DNA of 64,000 nt from Sphingosinicella ginsenosidimutans (GTDB taxonomy: Bacteria; Pseudomonadota; Alphaproteobacteria; Sphingomonadales; Sphingomonadaceae). Of this stretch, positions 25,467-33,501 are shown piece after piece (the first letter of the stretch is position 1; each line of letters starts with the position of its first letter). Made by a program: the position numbers and the translations under genes. Below the pieces are notes generated by a model. The model saw only the letters and a list, made by a program, of their open reading frames with translations, made no database searches and was not told the DNA's origin. Location of the stretch: positions 2,463,001-2,527,000 of the forward strand of contig NZ_VOQQ01000001.1 in NCBI RefSeq assembly GCF_007995055.1, written 5' to 3'.

Positions 25467-26241
25467 TCACTTCATAGGCCATCACCGCGGTCGCGACGGC
25501 CGCGTTGAGGCTGTCGGCGCGGCCGAGCATCGGCATCTTCACCAGGAGGTCGCATTCGGCCTCATAGGCGGCCGGCAGGCCGGCCTGCTCATTGCCGACC
25601 AGGATGAAGGCGGGCTTTTCGTAGCGCGCGTCCTGATAGTCGGCGCTGGCCTTGAGGCTGGTGCCGACGAGCTGGCCGGGGCCGGACCGCAGCCAGGCGA
25701 CGAAGTCTTCCCAGCGCGCCTGCGCGATCTTCTGCGTGAACAGGGCGCCCATGCTGGCGCGCACGGCCTCGACCGAAAAGGGATCGGCGCTGTCGTCCAC
25801 GAGGATGAGGCCGCCCGCGCCGACCGCGTCGCCGGTCCTCAGGATCGTGCCGATATTGCCGGGATCGCGCAGCGACTGGGCGACGATCCACAGCGGCGCC
25901 GAAGCCCGGTCGATCGCGTCGAGGGCGGTGTCGAACGCCGGGAACATGCCCAGCACCGTCTGCGGATTATCCTTGCCGCTGATCTTGTGGAGGATGTCGG
26001 CGCTGGTTTCGATCGCCTCGCCGCCCGCAGCCTCGACCTCGTCGATAAGCTCTTTGAGCAGCCGGTGAGAAGCATCTGAAAAGAAAAGGGTCTGCGGGAG
26101 GACGCCGGTCTCGCGCGCCTCCGTCAGGATGCGCAGCCCTTCGGCGAGGAACAGGCCTTCGCGCTTGCGGTTCTTCTTGTCGCGAAGGCCGCGCGCCTGC
26201 TTCACCAGCGCGTTCGAAAAGGACGTGACCTCGCGCGGCAC
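25444..26241 (-). CDS. TrmH/SpoU-family RNA 2'-O-methyltransferase
   Basis: A 265-residue SPOUT enzyme. The N-terminal substrate-binding part ([28 protein letters not shown]) is followed by the three SpoU motifs: [31 protein letters not shown] and [22 protein letters not shown]. It should 2'-O-methylate a ribose in rRNA or tRNA using SAM; the exact position is not predictable here. The start is a GTG immediately after the HPr stop codon, so translation is probably coupled. The 3' end overlaps rplS on the opposite strand. Confidence 0.9.
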   Translation of the reverse strand: MPREVTSFSNALVKQARGLRDKKNRKREGLFLAEGLRILTEARETGVLPQTLFFSDASHRLLKELIDEVEAAGGEAIETSADILHKISGKDNPQTVLGMFPAFDTALDAIDRASAPLWIVAQSLRDPGNIGTILRTGDAVGAGGLILVDDSADPFSVEAVRASMGALFTQKIAQARWEDFVAWLRSGPGQLVGTSLKASADYQDARYEKPAFILVGNEQAGLPAAYEAECDLLVKMPMLGRADSLNAAVATAVMAYEVINQWRRR

Positions 26242-26514
26242 CTAATCCTCGCCGAACCGCGCCTCGACCAGCTCGGCAAGCTGCGCGACCGCCGTCTCCG
26301 CGCCGAGCCCGGTGGCGCTGATCGTGATCGTGTCGCCCATCGCGGCGCCGAGCATCATCAGCCCCATGATCGAGGTCCCGCACACCTTGTTGCCGTCCTT
26401 TTCGACCTCGACCGACGCATCGATCTGCGCCGCGAGCGAGACGAACTTGGCGCTGGCGCGGGCGTGCAGCCCGCGGCGGTTGGTGATCGCGACCGTCCGT
26501 GAGACCGGCGTCAA
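26242..26514 (-). CDS. ptsH: HPr phosphocarrier protein
   Basis: A 90-residue cytoplasmic phosphocarrier. The phosphorylated His17 is in GLHARAS, and the regulatory Ser48 is in CGTSIMGLMML, the target of the HprK encoded in the same cluster. The fold and length match HPr. In alphaproteobacteria lacking sugar-transport EIIB/C proteins, HPr belongs to a regulatory phosphorelay. It overlaps the EIIA gene by 4 bp and touches the methyltransferase gene. Confidence 0.95.
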   Translation of the reverse strand: MTPVSRTVAITNRRGLHARASAKFVSLAAQIDASVEVEKDGNKVCGTSIMGLMMLGAAMGDTITISATGLGAETAVAQLAELVEARFGED

Positions 26515-26918
26515 GCGGCGGCCTCGCCAAGCACTTCGGAGGCGACCGAAATATATTTGCGCCCGGCCTCCCGCGCGGCGGCGACCGCGGCGCGCACGTC
26601 CATCGTCTTGCGGGCGCCCTCGAGCCGGATCAGCATCGGCAGGTTCACGCCGGCGATGACCTCGATCTTCTCGCTCTTCATCAGGGAGATGGCGAGATTG
26701 GAGGGGGTGCCGCCGAACAGGTCCGTAAGGATGATGACGCCGCCGCCGTCGTCGACCCGGCCGATCGCCCTGGCGATATCCTCCCGCCGTGCCTCCATAT
26801 CGTCCTCGGGCCCGATGCAGACGGCCTCGATCCGTTCCTGCGGCCCGACAACATGCTCCATCGCGGTGACGAATTCGGCGGCGAGCCGCCCATGAGTCAC
26901 CAACACCAAACCGATCAT
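26511..26918 (-). CDS. PTS EIIA component, mannose family (ManX-type)
   Basis: A 135-residue EIIA-Man domain. His9 (LVTHGRLA) is the phosphorylation site. LTDLFGGTPSNLA is the family signature and GVNLPML lies near the active site. No EIIB, EIIC or EIID domain follows, so it is a regulatory, not transport, component accepting phosphate from HPr. It lies between rapZ and ptsH, abutting rapZ (0-bp gap) and overlapping ptsH by 4 bp, the order usual in alphaproteobacteria. Confidence 0.93.
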   Translation of the reverse strand: MIGLVLVTHGRLAAEFVTAMEHVVGPQERIEAVCIGPEDDMEARREDIARAIGRVDDGGGVIILTDLFGGTPSNLAISLMKSEKIEVIAGVNLPMLIRLEGARKTMDVRAAVAAAREAGRKYISVASEVLGEAAA

Positions 26919-27881
26919 CTAGTCACCTTGAAAACCGTCGTCCGCCTGTCCTGACGTTCCAGCATCCTGTGCGCCTGCGGATCGCTCGATGCCGTCGCGC
27001 GGCGGCGTGGCGAGGTCGCGATGATCCAGAGTGGGCGAAAAACCCGCCGCGCGCAACCGTCTGGCGACGCGGTCCGCGACATGGACCGATCGATGTCTCC
27101 CGCCGGTACAGCCGAAGGCGATGGAAACATAGGATTTCCCCTCCGCCTGATAGCGCGGGAGCAGGGTCAGGAGCAGCTCCTCGATCTTCGTCAGCGCCGG
27201 CTCATAGGCCTCGTCCGCGGCGACATAGGCGGCGACGTCGGGATCGAGCCCGGTCTTCTCGCGAAGGCCTCGCTCCCAGTGCGGGTTGCGCAGGAACCGC
27301 ATGTCGAAGACGAGATCGGCGTTGCGCGGCAGCCCGCGGGCGAAGCCGAACGACTGGACGGTGAGGGTGGGGGCCTCGTCCCCGGCGCCGAAACGCGTGC
27401 GGACCTGCTGCTTCAGCAGGTTGGCGTCCATCTCGGTCGTGTCGATGAGATGGTCCGCCCAGCGCTTCAGCGGCGCCATCATCTCGCGCTCCTCGGCGAT
27501 GCCGTCGGTCGCCGGCCGGTCCGGGGCGAGGGGGTGGCGCCGGCGGGTCTCCGAATAGCGGCGCACCAGTTCGGGCGTGCCGCAGTCGAGATAGAGCGTC
27601 TCGATCGCGAAATCCGCCTCCGCGGCCATCGCCTTGATCGCCTGGACGATTCGTTCCGCGGAAAAGCCGCGCGTCCGGCTGTCGAGGCCGATCGCGAGCG
27701 GCCGCTCGCGGTCGGCTCCCGCCGCCGGCTCGGTCGCGATCAGCCGATTGAGCAGCGACAGCGGCATATTGTCGACCACTTCCCAGCCGAGATCCTCCAG
27801 CGTGTCGAGCGCGGTCGACTTGCCGGCGCCCGAGAGGCCCGTGACGAGGAGAACCCGTTTCGGATCGTGTCGCGCAGGCAT
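26919..27881 (-). CDS. rapZ: RapZ-family nucleotide-binding protein (RNase adapter)
   Basis: A 320-residue protein. The Walker A GLSGAGKS (residues 15-22), DLGWEVVDNMPLSLL and GLDSRTRGF segments are diagnostic. The C-terminal domain contains VSIAFGCTGGRHRSV, which binds small molecules or RNA in E. coli RapZ. In enterobacteria RapZ directs RNase E to GlmZ; in alphaproteobacteria the RNA target is unknown. The start overlaps the hprK stop by one base (TGATG) and the end abuts the EIIA gene. Confidence 0.95.
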   Translation of the reverse strand: MPARHDPKRVLLVTGLSGAGKSTALDTLEDLGWEVVDNMPLSLLNRLIATEPAAGADRERPLAIGLDSRTRGFSAERIVQAIKAMAAEADFAIETLYLDCGTPELVRRYSETRRRHPLAPDRPATDGIAEEREMMAPLKRWADHLIDTTEMDANLLKQQVRTRFGAGDEAPTLTVQSFGFARGLPRNADLVFDMRFLRNPHWERGLREKTGLDPDVAAYVAADEAYEPALTKIEELLLTLLPRYQAEGKSYVSIAFGCTGGRHRSVHVADRVARRLRAAGFSPTLDHRDLATPPRDGIERSAGAQDAGTSGQADDGFQGD

Positions 27882-28324
27882 CAGTCGGGCAGGCCGACGA
27901 GGCGCAGGGCCGCCTCGACCTTGAGCGGCGCCGACGCCTCGAAGGGCGCGAGGCCGATGAGCGGGATCGCGATGCCGGCGATCGGCCGGCGCTCCCCCTC
28001 CTGCGGCAGCCGATCGGGCGCCAATTCGAGATCGACGTAGAGCGCCACCGGCACGTCGCGCAGGTTCGCCATCTCGACGATGCCGACGCCGCGCAGCTCG
28101 ATCCGCCCGGCGATCGTGTCGGGCGCGCTCGCGAGCAACCGGCCGTCGGCGCGGCGGACGAAGGTGTAATCGTCGCTGACGAGCGCCGCGCCGCGATCGA
28201 TGAGCCGCAGAGCGAGATCCGATTTACCGCTTCCGGACCGGCCGGCGATGAGCACGGCGCGCCCCTCGATCGCAACCGCCGAGGCGTGGACCGTCTCCGA
28301 CGACAGAACGGGACTCTTCATCAC
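27881..28324 (-). CDS. hprK: HPr kinase/phosphorylase, short alphaproteobacterial form
   Basis: A 147-residue protein that corresponds only to the C-terminal catalytic domain of Gram-positive HprK (about 310 residues). Walker A is GRSGSGKS (28-35), and IAGRIELRGVGIVEM is the conserved region after it. It should phosphorylate HPr on Ser48. The absence of the N-terminal domain is normal in this class. It overlaps the histidine-kinase gene by 4 bp and rapZ by 1 bp, so it is part of one transcript with chvI-chvG. Confidence 0.93.
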   Translation of the reverse strand: MMKSPVLSSETVHASAVAIEGRAVLIAGRSGSGKSDLALRLIDRGAALVSDDYTFVRRADGRLLASAPDTIAGRIELRGVGIVEMANLRDVPVALYVDLELAPDRLPQEGERRPIAGIAIPLIGLAPFEASAPLKVEAALRLVGLPD

Positions 28325-29886
28325 GCCGCTCCCGGGAAATGAACTACGAATCGGGCGCCGGTTCGCCCGTCGTGGCGATCCTCCGCTGCGATCCGCCCAT
28401 TATGCCCGTCGACGATCGCCTTGGCGATGGCGAGGCCGAGGCCCGAGTGACGCCCGAAATCCTCCGGCCCGCGAATCGAATGGAAGCGGTGGAAGATGAT
28501 CTCGCGGGCATCGGGGGGGACGCCCGGCCCCTCATCCTCCACCGAGACGACCACTTCTTCCCCGACCGCCGAGGCGCGCAGATCGACGAGGCCGCCCGGA
28601 GGCGAGAAGGAAATCGCATTGTCGACGAGATTGTCGATCAGGCGCGCAAGCCGTCCTTCGTCGCCCATGATCACGGCGGTGCCGGCACGTGGCCGCGCGA
28701 AGGCGATTTCCACGCCCTCGCGCCGGCCTTCCCAGGTCGGGAGCATCTCCTCGATCAGGTGGCCGAGATCGACCGGCTCGAACCGGGCGCGGGACAGCTC
28801 GGCATCGAGGCGCGAGGCCTCCGCGATGTCGACGACGAGTCGATCCAGCCGAACCACATCTTCACGGATCACGTCGAGCAGTTGCGCCCGAAGCCCCGGA
28901 TCGTCGACCCGCTCGAGCGAATCGACCGCCGACCGAAGCGAGGCGAGGGGGTTCTTGAGCTCGTGCGTCACGTCAGCGGCGAAGGCCTCGGTCGCGTCGA
29001 TCCGCTGCCTGAGGCTCTGGGTCATGTCGTGGAGCGCGCGGGCGAGCAGGCCGATCTCGTCTCGCCTCTTGGGAAGCAGCGGCACATCGACCTCGCGCGC
29101 GCGCCCGAGCCTGACCCGGTGCGCGGCGCTGGCGAGCTTTCGCAGAGGCGTGGCGATGGTGCGGGCGAGGAATCGCGAGAGCAGGGCGGACAGCACCAGC
29201 GTCGCGAGCAGGACCATGCCGAGGTTGAACCGCTCCGCGCGCACCACCTTGCGAACGTCGCGCGCATTGGTGGTGAGCAGCAGGACGGCCGGGTCCGGCC
29301 CCTCGATGCGCGCCGCCGCGCTGACAAAGGCCGTGCCTTCCTCGGCCCTGCGCAGCGCGGTCGTCGGGACGCCGGTCGCCAGCGCCCGTCGCGCCTCCGG
29401 CCAGTCGGCCAGCGTGTCGTGCGCGGACGGCTCGTAAAGAGGCGGCCGGCTCGCCCCGACGATGGCGTCGAAGCCATTGTCCATCGCCCGCGCGACGGCC
29501 CGATACCAGGGCTCATCGGCGGGATCGCGCAGCTCGTAGGTCGGCGGCCCGTGGGCCCAGCTGTCCGCCCGGATGGCGCCGTCGCGACCGTAGATGGTGA
29601 GCCGCGTGCCGCCGTCCTCGCCGAGCCTGGTCAGCAGCGGCCCGCGCTGGTCGGCCGGAAGCGCCGCGATCATGTGCGCGATCATCACCGCCTCGGATTC
29701 GGCGCGATCGATCCGCGCCTGGGTCAGCCGGCTGCGGAAGCTGTCGAGATAGAAGAGGCTGCCGGCGATGATGGCGATCGCGAAGATGTTGATCGCAAGG
29801 ATGCGCTGGCGGATCGAAAGCCGCCGCGACCAGCCGACCTTGAAGTCGACCTCGTCACTCCTCCGCAAAGCGGTATCCGACGCCAT
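28321..29886 (-). CDS. chvG: Membrane sensor histidine kinase ChvG
   Basis: A 521-residue kinase. The first helix (about 22-42, [19 protein letters not shown]) is followed by a periplasmic domain (about 45-235) and a second helix ([16 protein letters not shown]). Then come HAMP, the HisKA box [16 protein letters not shown] with the phospho-acceptor His, the N box [11 protein letters not shown] and the G box EDEGPGVPP. Position and neighbours identify the ChvG/ExoS type, which senses acid or envelope stress. The start is ATG 29886, inside the last codons of chvI (32-bp overlap). Its Shine-Dalgarno is poor, so the exact start is less sure. Confidence 0.92.
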   Translation of the reverse strand: MASDTALRRSDEVDFKVGWSRRLSIRQRILAINIFAIAIIAGSLFYLDSFRSRLTQARIDRAESEAVMIAHMIAALPADQRGPLLTRLGEDGGTRLTIYGRDGAIRADSWAHGPPTYELRDPADEPWYRAVARAMDNGFDAIVGASRPPLYEPSAHDTLADWPEARRALATGVPTTALRRAEEGTAFVSAAARIEGPDPAVLLLTTNARDVRKVVRAERFNLGMVLLATLVLSALLSRFLARTIATPLRKLASAAHRVRLGRAREVDVPLLPKRRDEIGLLARALHDMTQSLRQRIDATEAFAADVTHELKNPLASLRSAVDSLERVDDPGLRAQLLDVIREDVVRLDRLVVDIAEASRLDAELSRARFEPVDLGHLIEEMLPTWEGRREGVEIAFARPRAGTAVIMGDEGRLARLIDNLVDNAISFSPPGGLVDLRASAVGEEVVVSVEDEGPGVPPDAREIIFHRFHSIRGPEDFGRHSGLGLAIAKAIVDGHNGRIAAEDRHDGRTGARFVVHFPGAA

Positions 29887-30562
29887 AGAGGGTCTCGATC
29901 GACTTGAAGTTGGCGTCGACCGCGCGGAACTTGCGACGCATCCGCTTGATGTGGCTGTCGATCGTGCGGTCGTCGACATAAATGTCGTCCTGATAGGCCA
30001 CGTCCATCAGCTGGTTGCGTGATTTGACGACGCCGGGACGCTGGGCAAGCGCGTCGAGGATGAGGAATTCGGTGACGGTCAGCGTCACGTCATGGCCGTC
30101 CCAGCTGACCCGGTGGCGCGCCGGATCCATGCGAAGCCGCCCGCGAACGATCTCGGCCGCCTGCGCGTCATCGACATTGCCGACCGGCTGGCTGCGCGCC
30201 TCGGTCCGGCGCAGCACGGCGCGGATGCGGGCGATCAGCAGCCGCTGCGAGAAGGGCTTGGTGATATAATCGTCGGCCCCCATGGCGAGGCCGAGCGCCT
30301 CGTCCAGTTCCTCGTCCTTGGAGGTCAGGAACACGACGGGGAAATCCGCCCGCTCGCGAAGCCGGCGGAGCAGCTCCATCCCGTCCATCCGCGGCATCTT
30401 GATGTCGAGCACGGCGAGATCGGGCGGATTGTCCAACAGCGCCTTCAGCGCCGCCTCGCCATCGGAATAGAGCCGGGTCACGAACCCTTCCGACTGAAGC
30501 GCGACGGACAGCGAGGTCAGGATGTTCCTGTCATCGTCGACGAGCGCGATCGTATCGGACAT
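29855..30562 (-). CDS. chvI: OmpR-family response regulator ChvI
   Basis: A 235-residue regulator. The receiver has DDD near residues 9-11, the phospho-acceptor Asp in [12 protein letters not shown] and the conserved Lys in YITKPF. The C-terminal winged helix ends [18 protein letters not shown] 30562 has GGAAAG upstream. It is the partner of ChvG. In Agrobacterium and Sinorhizobium this pair controls envelope and acid-response genes, and it has been linked to pckA, which here diverges from the same 155-bp intergenic region. Confidence 0.95.
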   Translation of the reverse strand: MSDTIALVDDDRNILTSLSVALQSEGFVTRLYSDGEAALKALLDNPPDLAVLDIKMPRMDGMELLRRLRERADFPVVFLTSKDEELDEALGLAMGADDYITKPFSQRLLIARIRAVLRRTEARSQPVGNVDDAQAAEIVRGRLRMDPARHRVSWDGHDVTLTVTEFLILDALAQRPGVVKSRNQLMDVAYQDDIYVDDRTIDSHIKRMRRKFRAVDANFKSIETLYGVGYRFAEE

Positions 30563-30624
30563 GCGTCGCTTTCCGTTTCTTCCCCGTGCCGGCTTTACGC
30601 AAGGGCGCCCTGCCGCGCTAGCCT

Positions 30625-30651
30625 TTGACGCCGGCCGGCCGGTCCGATAAG
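30625..30651 (+). promoter_or_regulatory. Candidate pckA promoter
   Basis: TTGACG (30625-30630) is followed 15 bp later by GATAAG (30646-30651), about 67 bp upstream of the proposed TTG start of pckA. It lies in the gap shared with divergent chvI. The -35 matches five of six consensus bases; the -10 is partial. Confidence 0.3.
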
Positions 30652-30717
30652 CGCGGCCGCACAAGAGCGCCCCGCATGGACGGGACGCCGCTTCCATCCA
30701 ACTTTCGGAGAGTCGCT

Positions 30718-32349
30718 TTGACCAGCACGGTTCCCGCACACGATCTTCGCCGCCAGGGCATCGCAACGCCGGCCCGGGTTCACTGGAATCTCGGCACGCC
30801 GCAGCTCGTCGAGCAGGCGCTCGCCAATGGCGAGGGGATGCTCGCCAAGGACGGTCCGCTCGTCGTCGAGACCGGCAAGCACACCGGCCGTTCGGCCAAG
30901 GACAAGTTCATGGTCCGCGACGCCGAGACCGAGAGCACGATCTGGTGGGACAACAACGCGTCGATGAGCCCCGATCATTTCGCGGCGCTCAAGGCCGATT
31001 TCATGGCCGCGCTGGCGGCGAAGGGGACGCTCTACGTCCAGGATCTCTACGGCGGTTCGCAGCCCGAGCACCGGGTCAACGTGCGCGTCATCAACGAACT
31101 CGCCTGGCACAATCTCTTCATCCGCACGCTCCTGGTCCGGCCCGACGCGGCCGATCTGCCGGCTTTCGTGCCGGAATTCACGATCATCGACCTGCCGAGC
31201 TTCCGCGCCGATCCGGCCCGCCACGGCACCCGCGGCGAGACCGTGATCGCGGTCAATCTCAGCGAGAAGCTGATCCTGATCGGCGGCACCCGCTATGCGG
31301 GCGAGATGAAGAAGTCGGTGTTCGGGATCCTCAACTACAAGCTTCCGGCCGAAGGCATCATGCCGATGCACTGTTCGGCCAATATCGGGCCCGATGGCGA
31401 CACCGCGGTCTTCTTCGGCCTCAGCGGCACCGGCAAGACGACGCTCAGCGCCGATGCCAGCCGCACGCTGATCGGCGATGACGAACATGGCTGGTCGGAC
31501 ACGGCGGTCTTCAATTTCGAAGGCGGCTGCTACGCGAAGATGATCCGCCTCTCGCCCGAGGCGGAGCCGGAAATCTATGCGACCACGAAGCGGTTCGGCA
31601 CCGTGCTCGAAAATGTCGTGATCGATCCCGACACCCGCGAGCTCGACCTGGACGACAGCCGCCTCGCGGAGAATACGCGCGGCGCCTATCCGATCGACTT
31701 CATCCCCAATTGCTCGGCCCACAATATGGGCCCGGTGCCGAAGAACGTGATCTTCCTCACCGCCGATGCCTTCGGGGTGCTGCCGCCGATCGCCCGCCTC
31801 ACGCCCGATCAGGCGATGTACCATTTCCTCTCCGGCTACACCGCAAAGGTCGCCGGGACCGAGATCGGCGTCACCGAGCCGGAGGCAACCTTCTCCACCT
31901 GTTTCGGCGCGCCCTTCATGCCGCGCCACCCGAGCGTCTACGGCAATCTGCTAAAGGAGCGGATCGCGAAGGGCGGGGTCAAGTGCTGGCTGGTCAACAC
32001 CGGCTGGACCGGCGGCAAATATGGCGTCGGCAGCCGGATGCCGATCAAGGCGACCCGCGCGCTGCTCAACGCCGCGCTCGATGGCAGCCTCAATCATGTC
32101 GAATTCCGGACCGATCCGAATTTCGGGTTCGAGGTGCCGGTCGCCGTTCCCGGTGTCGACACGGCGATCCTCGATCCGCGCGCGACCTGGGCCGACAAGG
32201 CGGATTACGACGCCACGGCGGCGAAGCTGGTGAAACTCTTCACCGACAATTTCGCCCGTTTCGAGACGCATGTCGATCCGGGCGTCCTCGCCGCCGGGCC
32301 GGTGCGCGACGCCGCGCCGGTGGCCGAGCCCCAGCTCACGGTCGCCTGA
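30718..32349 (+). CDS. pckA: Phosphoenolpyruvate carboxykinase (ATP)
   Basis: A 543-residue gluconeogenic enzyme that converts oxaloacetate and ATP to PEP, ADP and CO2. The kinase loop GLSGTGKTT (234-242), [18 protein letters not shown] and the PIDFIPN segment are canonical. I place the start at TTG 30718 because GGAGAG (30707-30712) lies exactly five bases upstream and the protein then begins [13 protein letters not shown], as in relatives. An in-frame ATG at 30676 would add 14 residues. Divergent from the chvI-chvG-hprK operon, the usual alphaproteobacterial arrangement. Confidence 0.96.
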   Translation: MTSTVPAHDLRRQGIATPARVHWNLGTPQLVEQALANGEGMLAKDGPLVVETGKHTGRSAKDKFMVRDAETESTIWWDNNASMSPDHFAALKADFMAALAAKGTLYVQDLYGGSQPEHRVNVRVINELAWHNLFIRTLLVRPDAADLPAFVPEFTIIDLPSFRADPARHGTRGETVIAVNLSEKLILIGGTRYAGEMKKSVFGILNYKLPAEGIMPMHCSANIGPDGDTAVFFGLSGTGKTTLSADASRTLIGDDEHGWSDTAVFNFEGGCYAKMIRLSPEAEPEIYATTKRFGTVLENVVIDPDTRELDLDDSRLAENTRGAYPIDFIPNCSAHNMGPVPKNVIFLTADAFGVLPPIARLTPDQAMYHFLSGYTAKVAGTEIGVTEPEATFSTCFGAPFMPRHPSVYGNLLKERIAKGGVKCWLVNTGWTGGKYGVGSRMPIKATRALLNAALDGSLNHVEFRTDPNFGFEVPVAVPGVDTAILDPRATWADKADYDATAAKLVKLFTDNFARFETHVDPGVLAAGPVRDAAPVAEPQLTVA

Positions 32350-32443
32350 ACGCGACCCTTATTTGCCGGATCCGGCGGCCGGCCATAAGATGGGCCGGCC
32401 GCCGGCCGAGTCTCGCCGGCATCGCGTTCGGAAGGAGGGCTGT

Positions 32444-32752
32444 ATGAGCATGTTCGATGGACTCCTGGGAAGCCTGGGGGGAGCGGTCAATCTCGAGGAA
32501 TTGGCCGCGCGCGCCGGCATCACTCCGGAACAGCTCGCCGGCGTGACGGCCTCGCTTCAGGGCCATCTTCAAGGCGGCGCCGGCCATGCCGACGCGCTCC
32601 AGCAGGCGGCGGCCGATCACGGCCTGTCGCTGGAAAGCCTTCAAGGCATTTTCGCGCAAGGCGGCGCCCTGTCCGGGCTCACCGCGATGCTCGACCGCGA
32701 CGGCGACGGCAACCCGCTCAACGATCTCGGCGGCTTCTTCAACCGCAGCTAG
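32444..32752 (+). CDS. Small protein of the DUF937/YidB-like type
   Basis: A 102-residue, Gly/Ala/Leu-rich protein without signal peptide. It begins MSMFDGLLGSLGG and ends in LDRDGDGNPLNDLGGFF, an aspartate-rich loop like that closing DUF937 proteins and similar to a calcium-binding loop. AAGGAGGGC precedes ATG 32444. The family function is unknown. It lies between pckA and another unknown gene, about 95 bp from pckA. Confidence 0.75.
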   Translation: MSMFDGLLGSLGGAVNLEELAARAGITPEQLAGVTASLQGHLQGGAGHADALQQAAADHGLSLESLQGIFAQGGALSGLTAMLDRDGDGNPLNDLGGFFNRS

Positions 32753-32766
32753 GAGCGATCCGCGCC

Positions 32767-32800
32767 GGCCGGCCGGTCGCCTCGACCGGAAAGGCCGGCC
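32767..32800 (+). promoter_or_regulatory. Two-level GC stem-loop ending at a start codon
   Basis: CCGGTC (32773-32778) pairs with GACCGG (32784-32789). GGCCGG (32767-32772) pairs with CCGGCC (32795-32800), which ends right at ATG 32801. The likely ribosome-binding bases GGAAAGG (32788-32794) are inside the structure. Control of translation is inferred. Confidence 0.4.
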
Positions 32801-33265
32801 ATGACCGATCCCCGGGCACCCCGCCTGTTCGCCGACGATGCCGCGATCCGCGACATCGGCGAGCGCATGCTCGCCTGCACCTTGCCGAAGGCCGGATGGA
32901 CCCACGAGGCGCATCTGTCGACCTGCGCCTGGCTGATCCTCGAGCGCCCGGACATCGTGCCCGAGCGCGACCTGCCGGGCCTCATCCGCCGCTACAACGA
33001 GAGCGTCGGCGGGGTGAACAGCGACACGGCGGGCTATCACGAAACGATCACCCAGGTGATGATCCGCGCTGTCCGCGCCGCTTTGGCCCGGAGTGAGGGC
33101 AGGGACCTCGCCGAACGCGTCAACGCGCTGCTGCTGGCCGACGAAGGCCGCCGCGACTGGCCGCTTCGCTTCTATTCGCGCGAGCGGCTGTTTTCCGTCG
33201 AGGCGCGGCGCCGCTGGATCGATCCCGACCTCTTGAACCTGCCTCCACCCGTACTATGTGAGTAA
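32801..33265 (+). CDS. Conserved-looking protein of unknown function with His/Glu motifs
   Basis: A 154-residue soluble protein. I recall similar proteins annotated as hypothetical but know no named domain. WTHEAHLSTCAWLI, YNESVGGVNSDTAGYHETIT and RFYSRERLFS are the striking parts: their His, Glu and Tyr residues are spaced like conserved active-site or metal residues in an all-helical protein. No signal peptide. The ATG follows a strong stem-loop and it starts about 50 bp after the DUF937-like gene. Function unknown. Confidence 0.7.
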   Translation: MTDPRAPRLFADDAAIRDIGERMLACTLPKAGWTHEAHLSTCAWLILERPDIVPERDLPGLIRRYNESVGGVNSDTAGYHETITQVMIRAVRAALARSEGRDLAERVNALLLADEGRRDWPLRFYSRERLFSVEARRRWIDPDLLNLPPPVLCE

Positions 33266-33269
33266 TACA

Positions 33270-33299
33270 CATGCGAGAGAGGATCATGCGAGAGAGGAT
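33270..33299. repeat. 15-bp tandem duplication before a small membrane-protein gene
   Basis: CATGCGAGAGAGGAT occurs twice in a row (33270-33284 and 33285-33299), just upstream of ATG 33306. Each copy carries a purine-rich GAGAGAGGA that can act as ribosome-binding sequence. Confidence 0.85.
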
Positions 33300-33305
33300 G
33301 GAGCC

Positions 33306-33449
33306 ATGTTCGAGAATCCAGTCGCGAAGCGCACCGCGATCGCCGCCGGCATCGGCGCGCTGATCGCGATCCCGGTGCCGTTCGTCGGCCCGATCTTCGG
33401 CGCGATCGTCGGCGCCGGGATCGGCTACGTCACCTCGAAGGACCGATAA
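33306..33449 (+). CDS. 47-residue glycine-zipper membrane protein
   Basis: A very small protein: MFENPVAKR, then one or two hydrophobic segments (TAIAAGIGALIAIPVPFVGP and IFGAIVGAGIGYVT) rich in GxxxG spacing, and a basic end (SKDR). It probably sits in the inner membrane. ATG 33306 follows GGATGGAG; upstream in-frame starts exist but lie in the tandem repeat. Similar small proteins are common in sphingomonads without assigned function. Confidence 0.65.
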   Translation: MFENPVAKRTAIAAGIGALIAIPVPFVGPIFGAIVGAGIGYVTSKDR

Positions 33450-33501
33450 GTCGAGCCGGACTCGCGTCGCCCCGAGCGGATTCCTTATCGCTCCTGGATA
33501 C

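Noticed and set aside
33270..33299. Start of a CRISPR array or transposon end.
   Set aside because: Only two adjacent copies without spacers and no associated genes; it is a simple tandem duplication.
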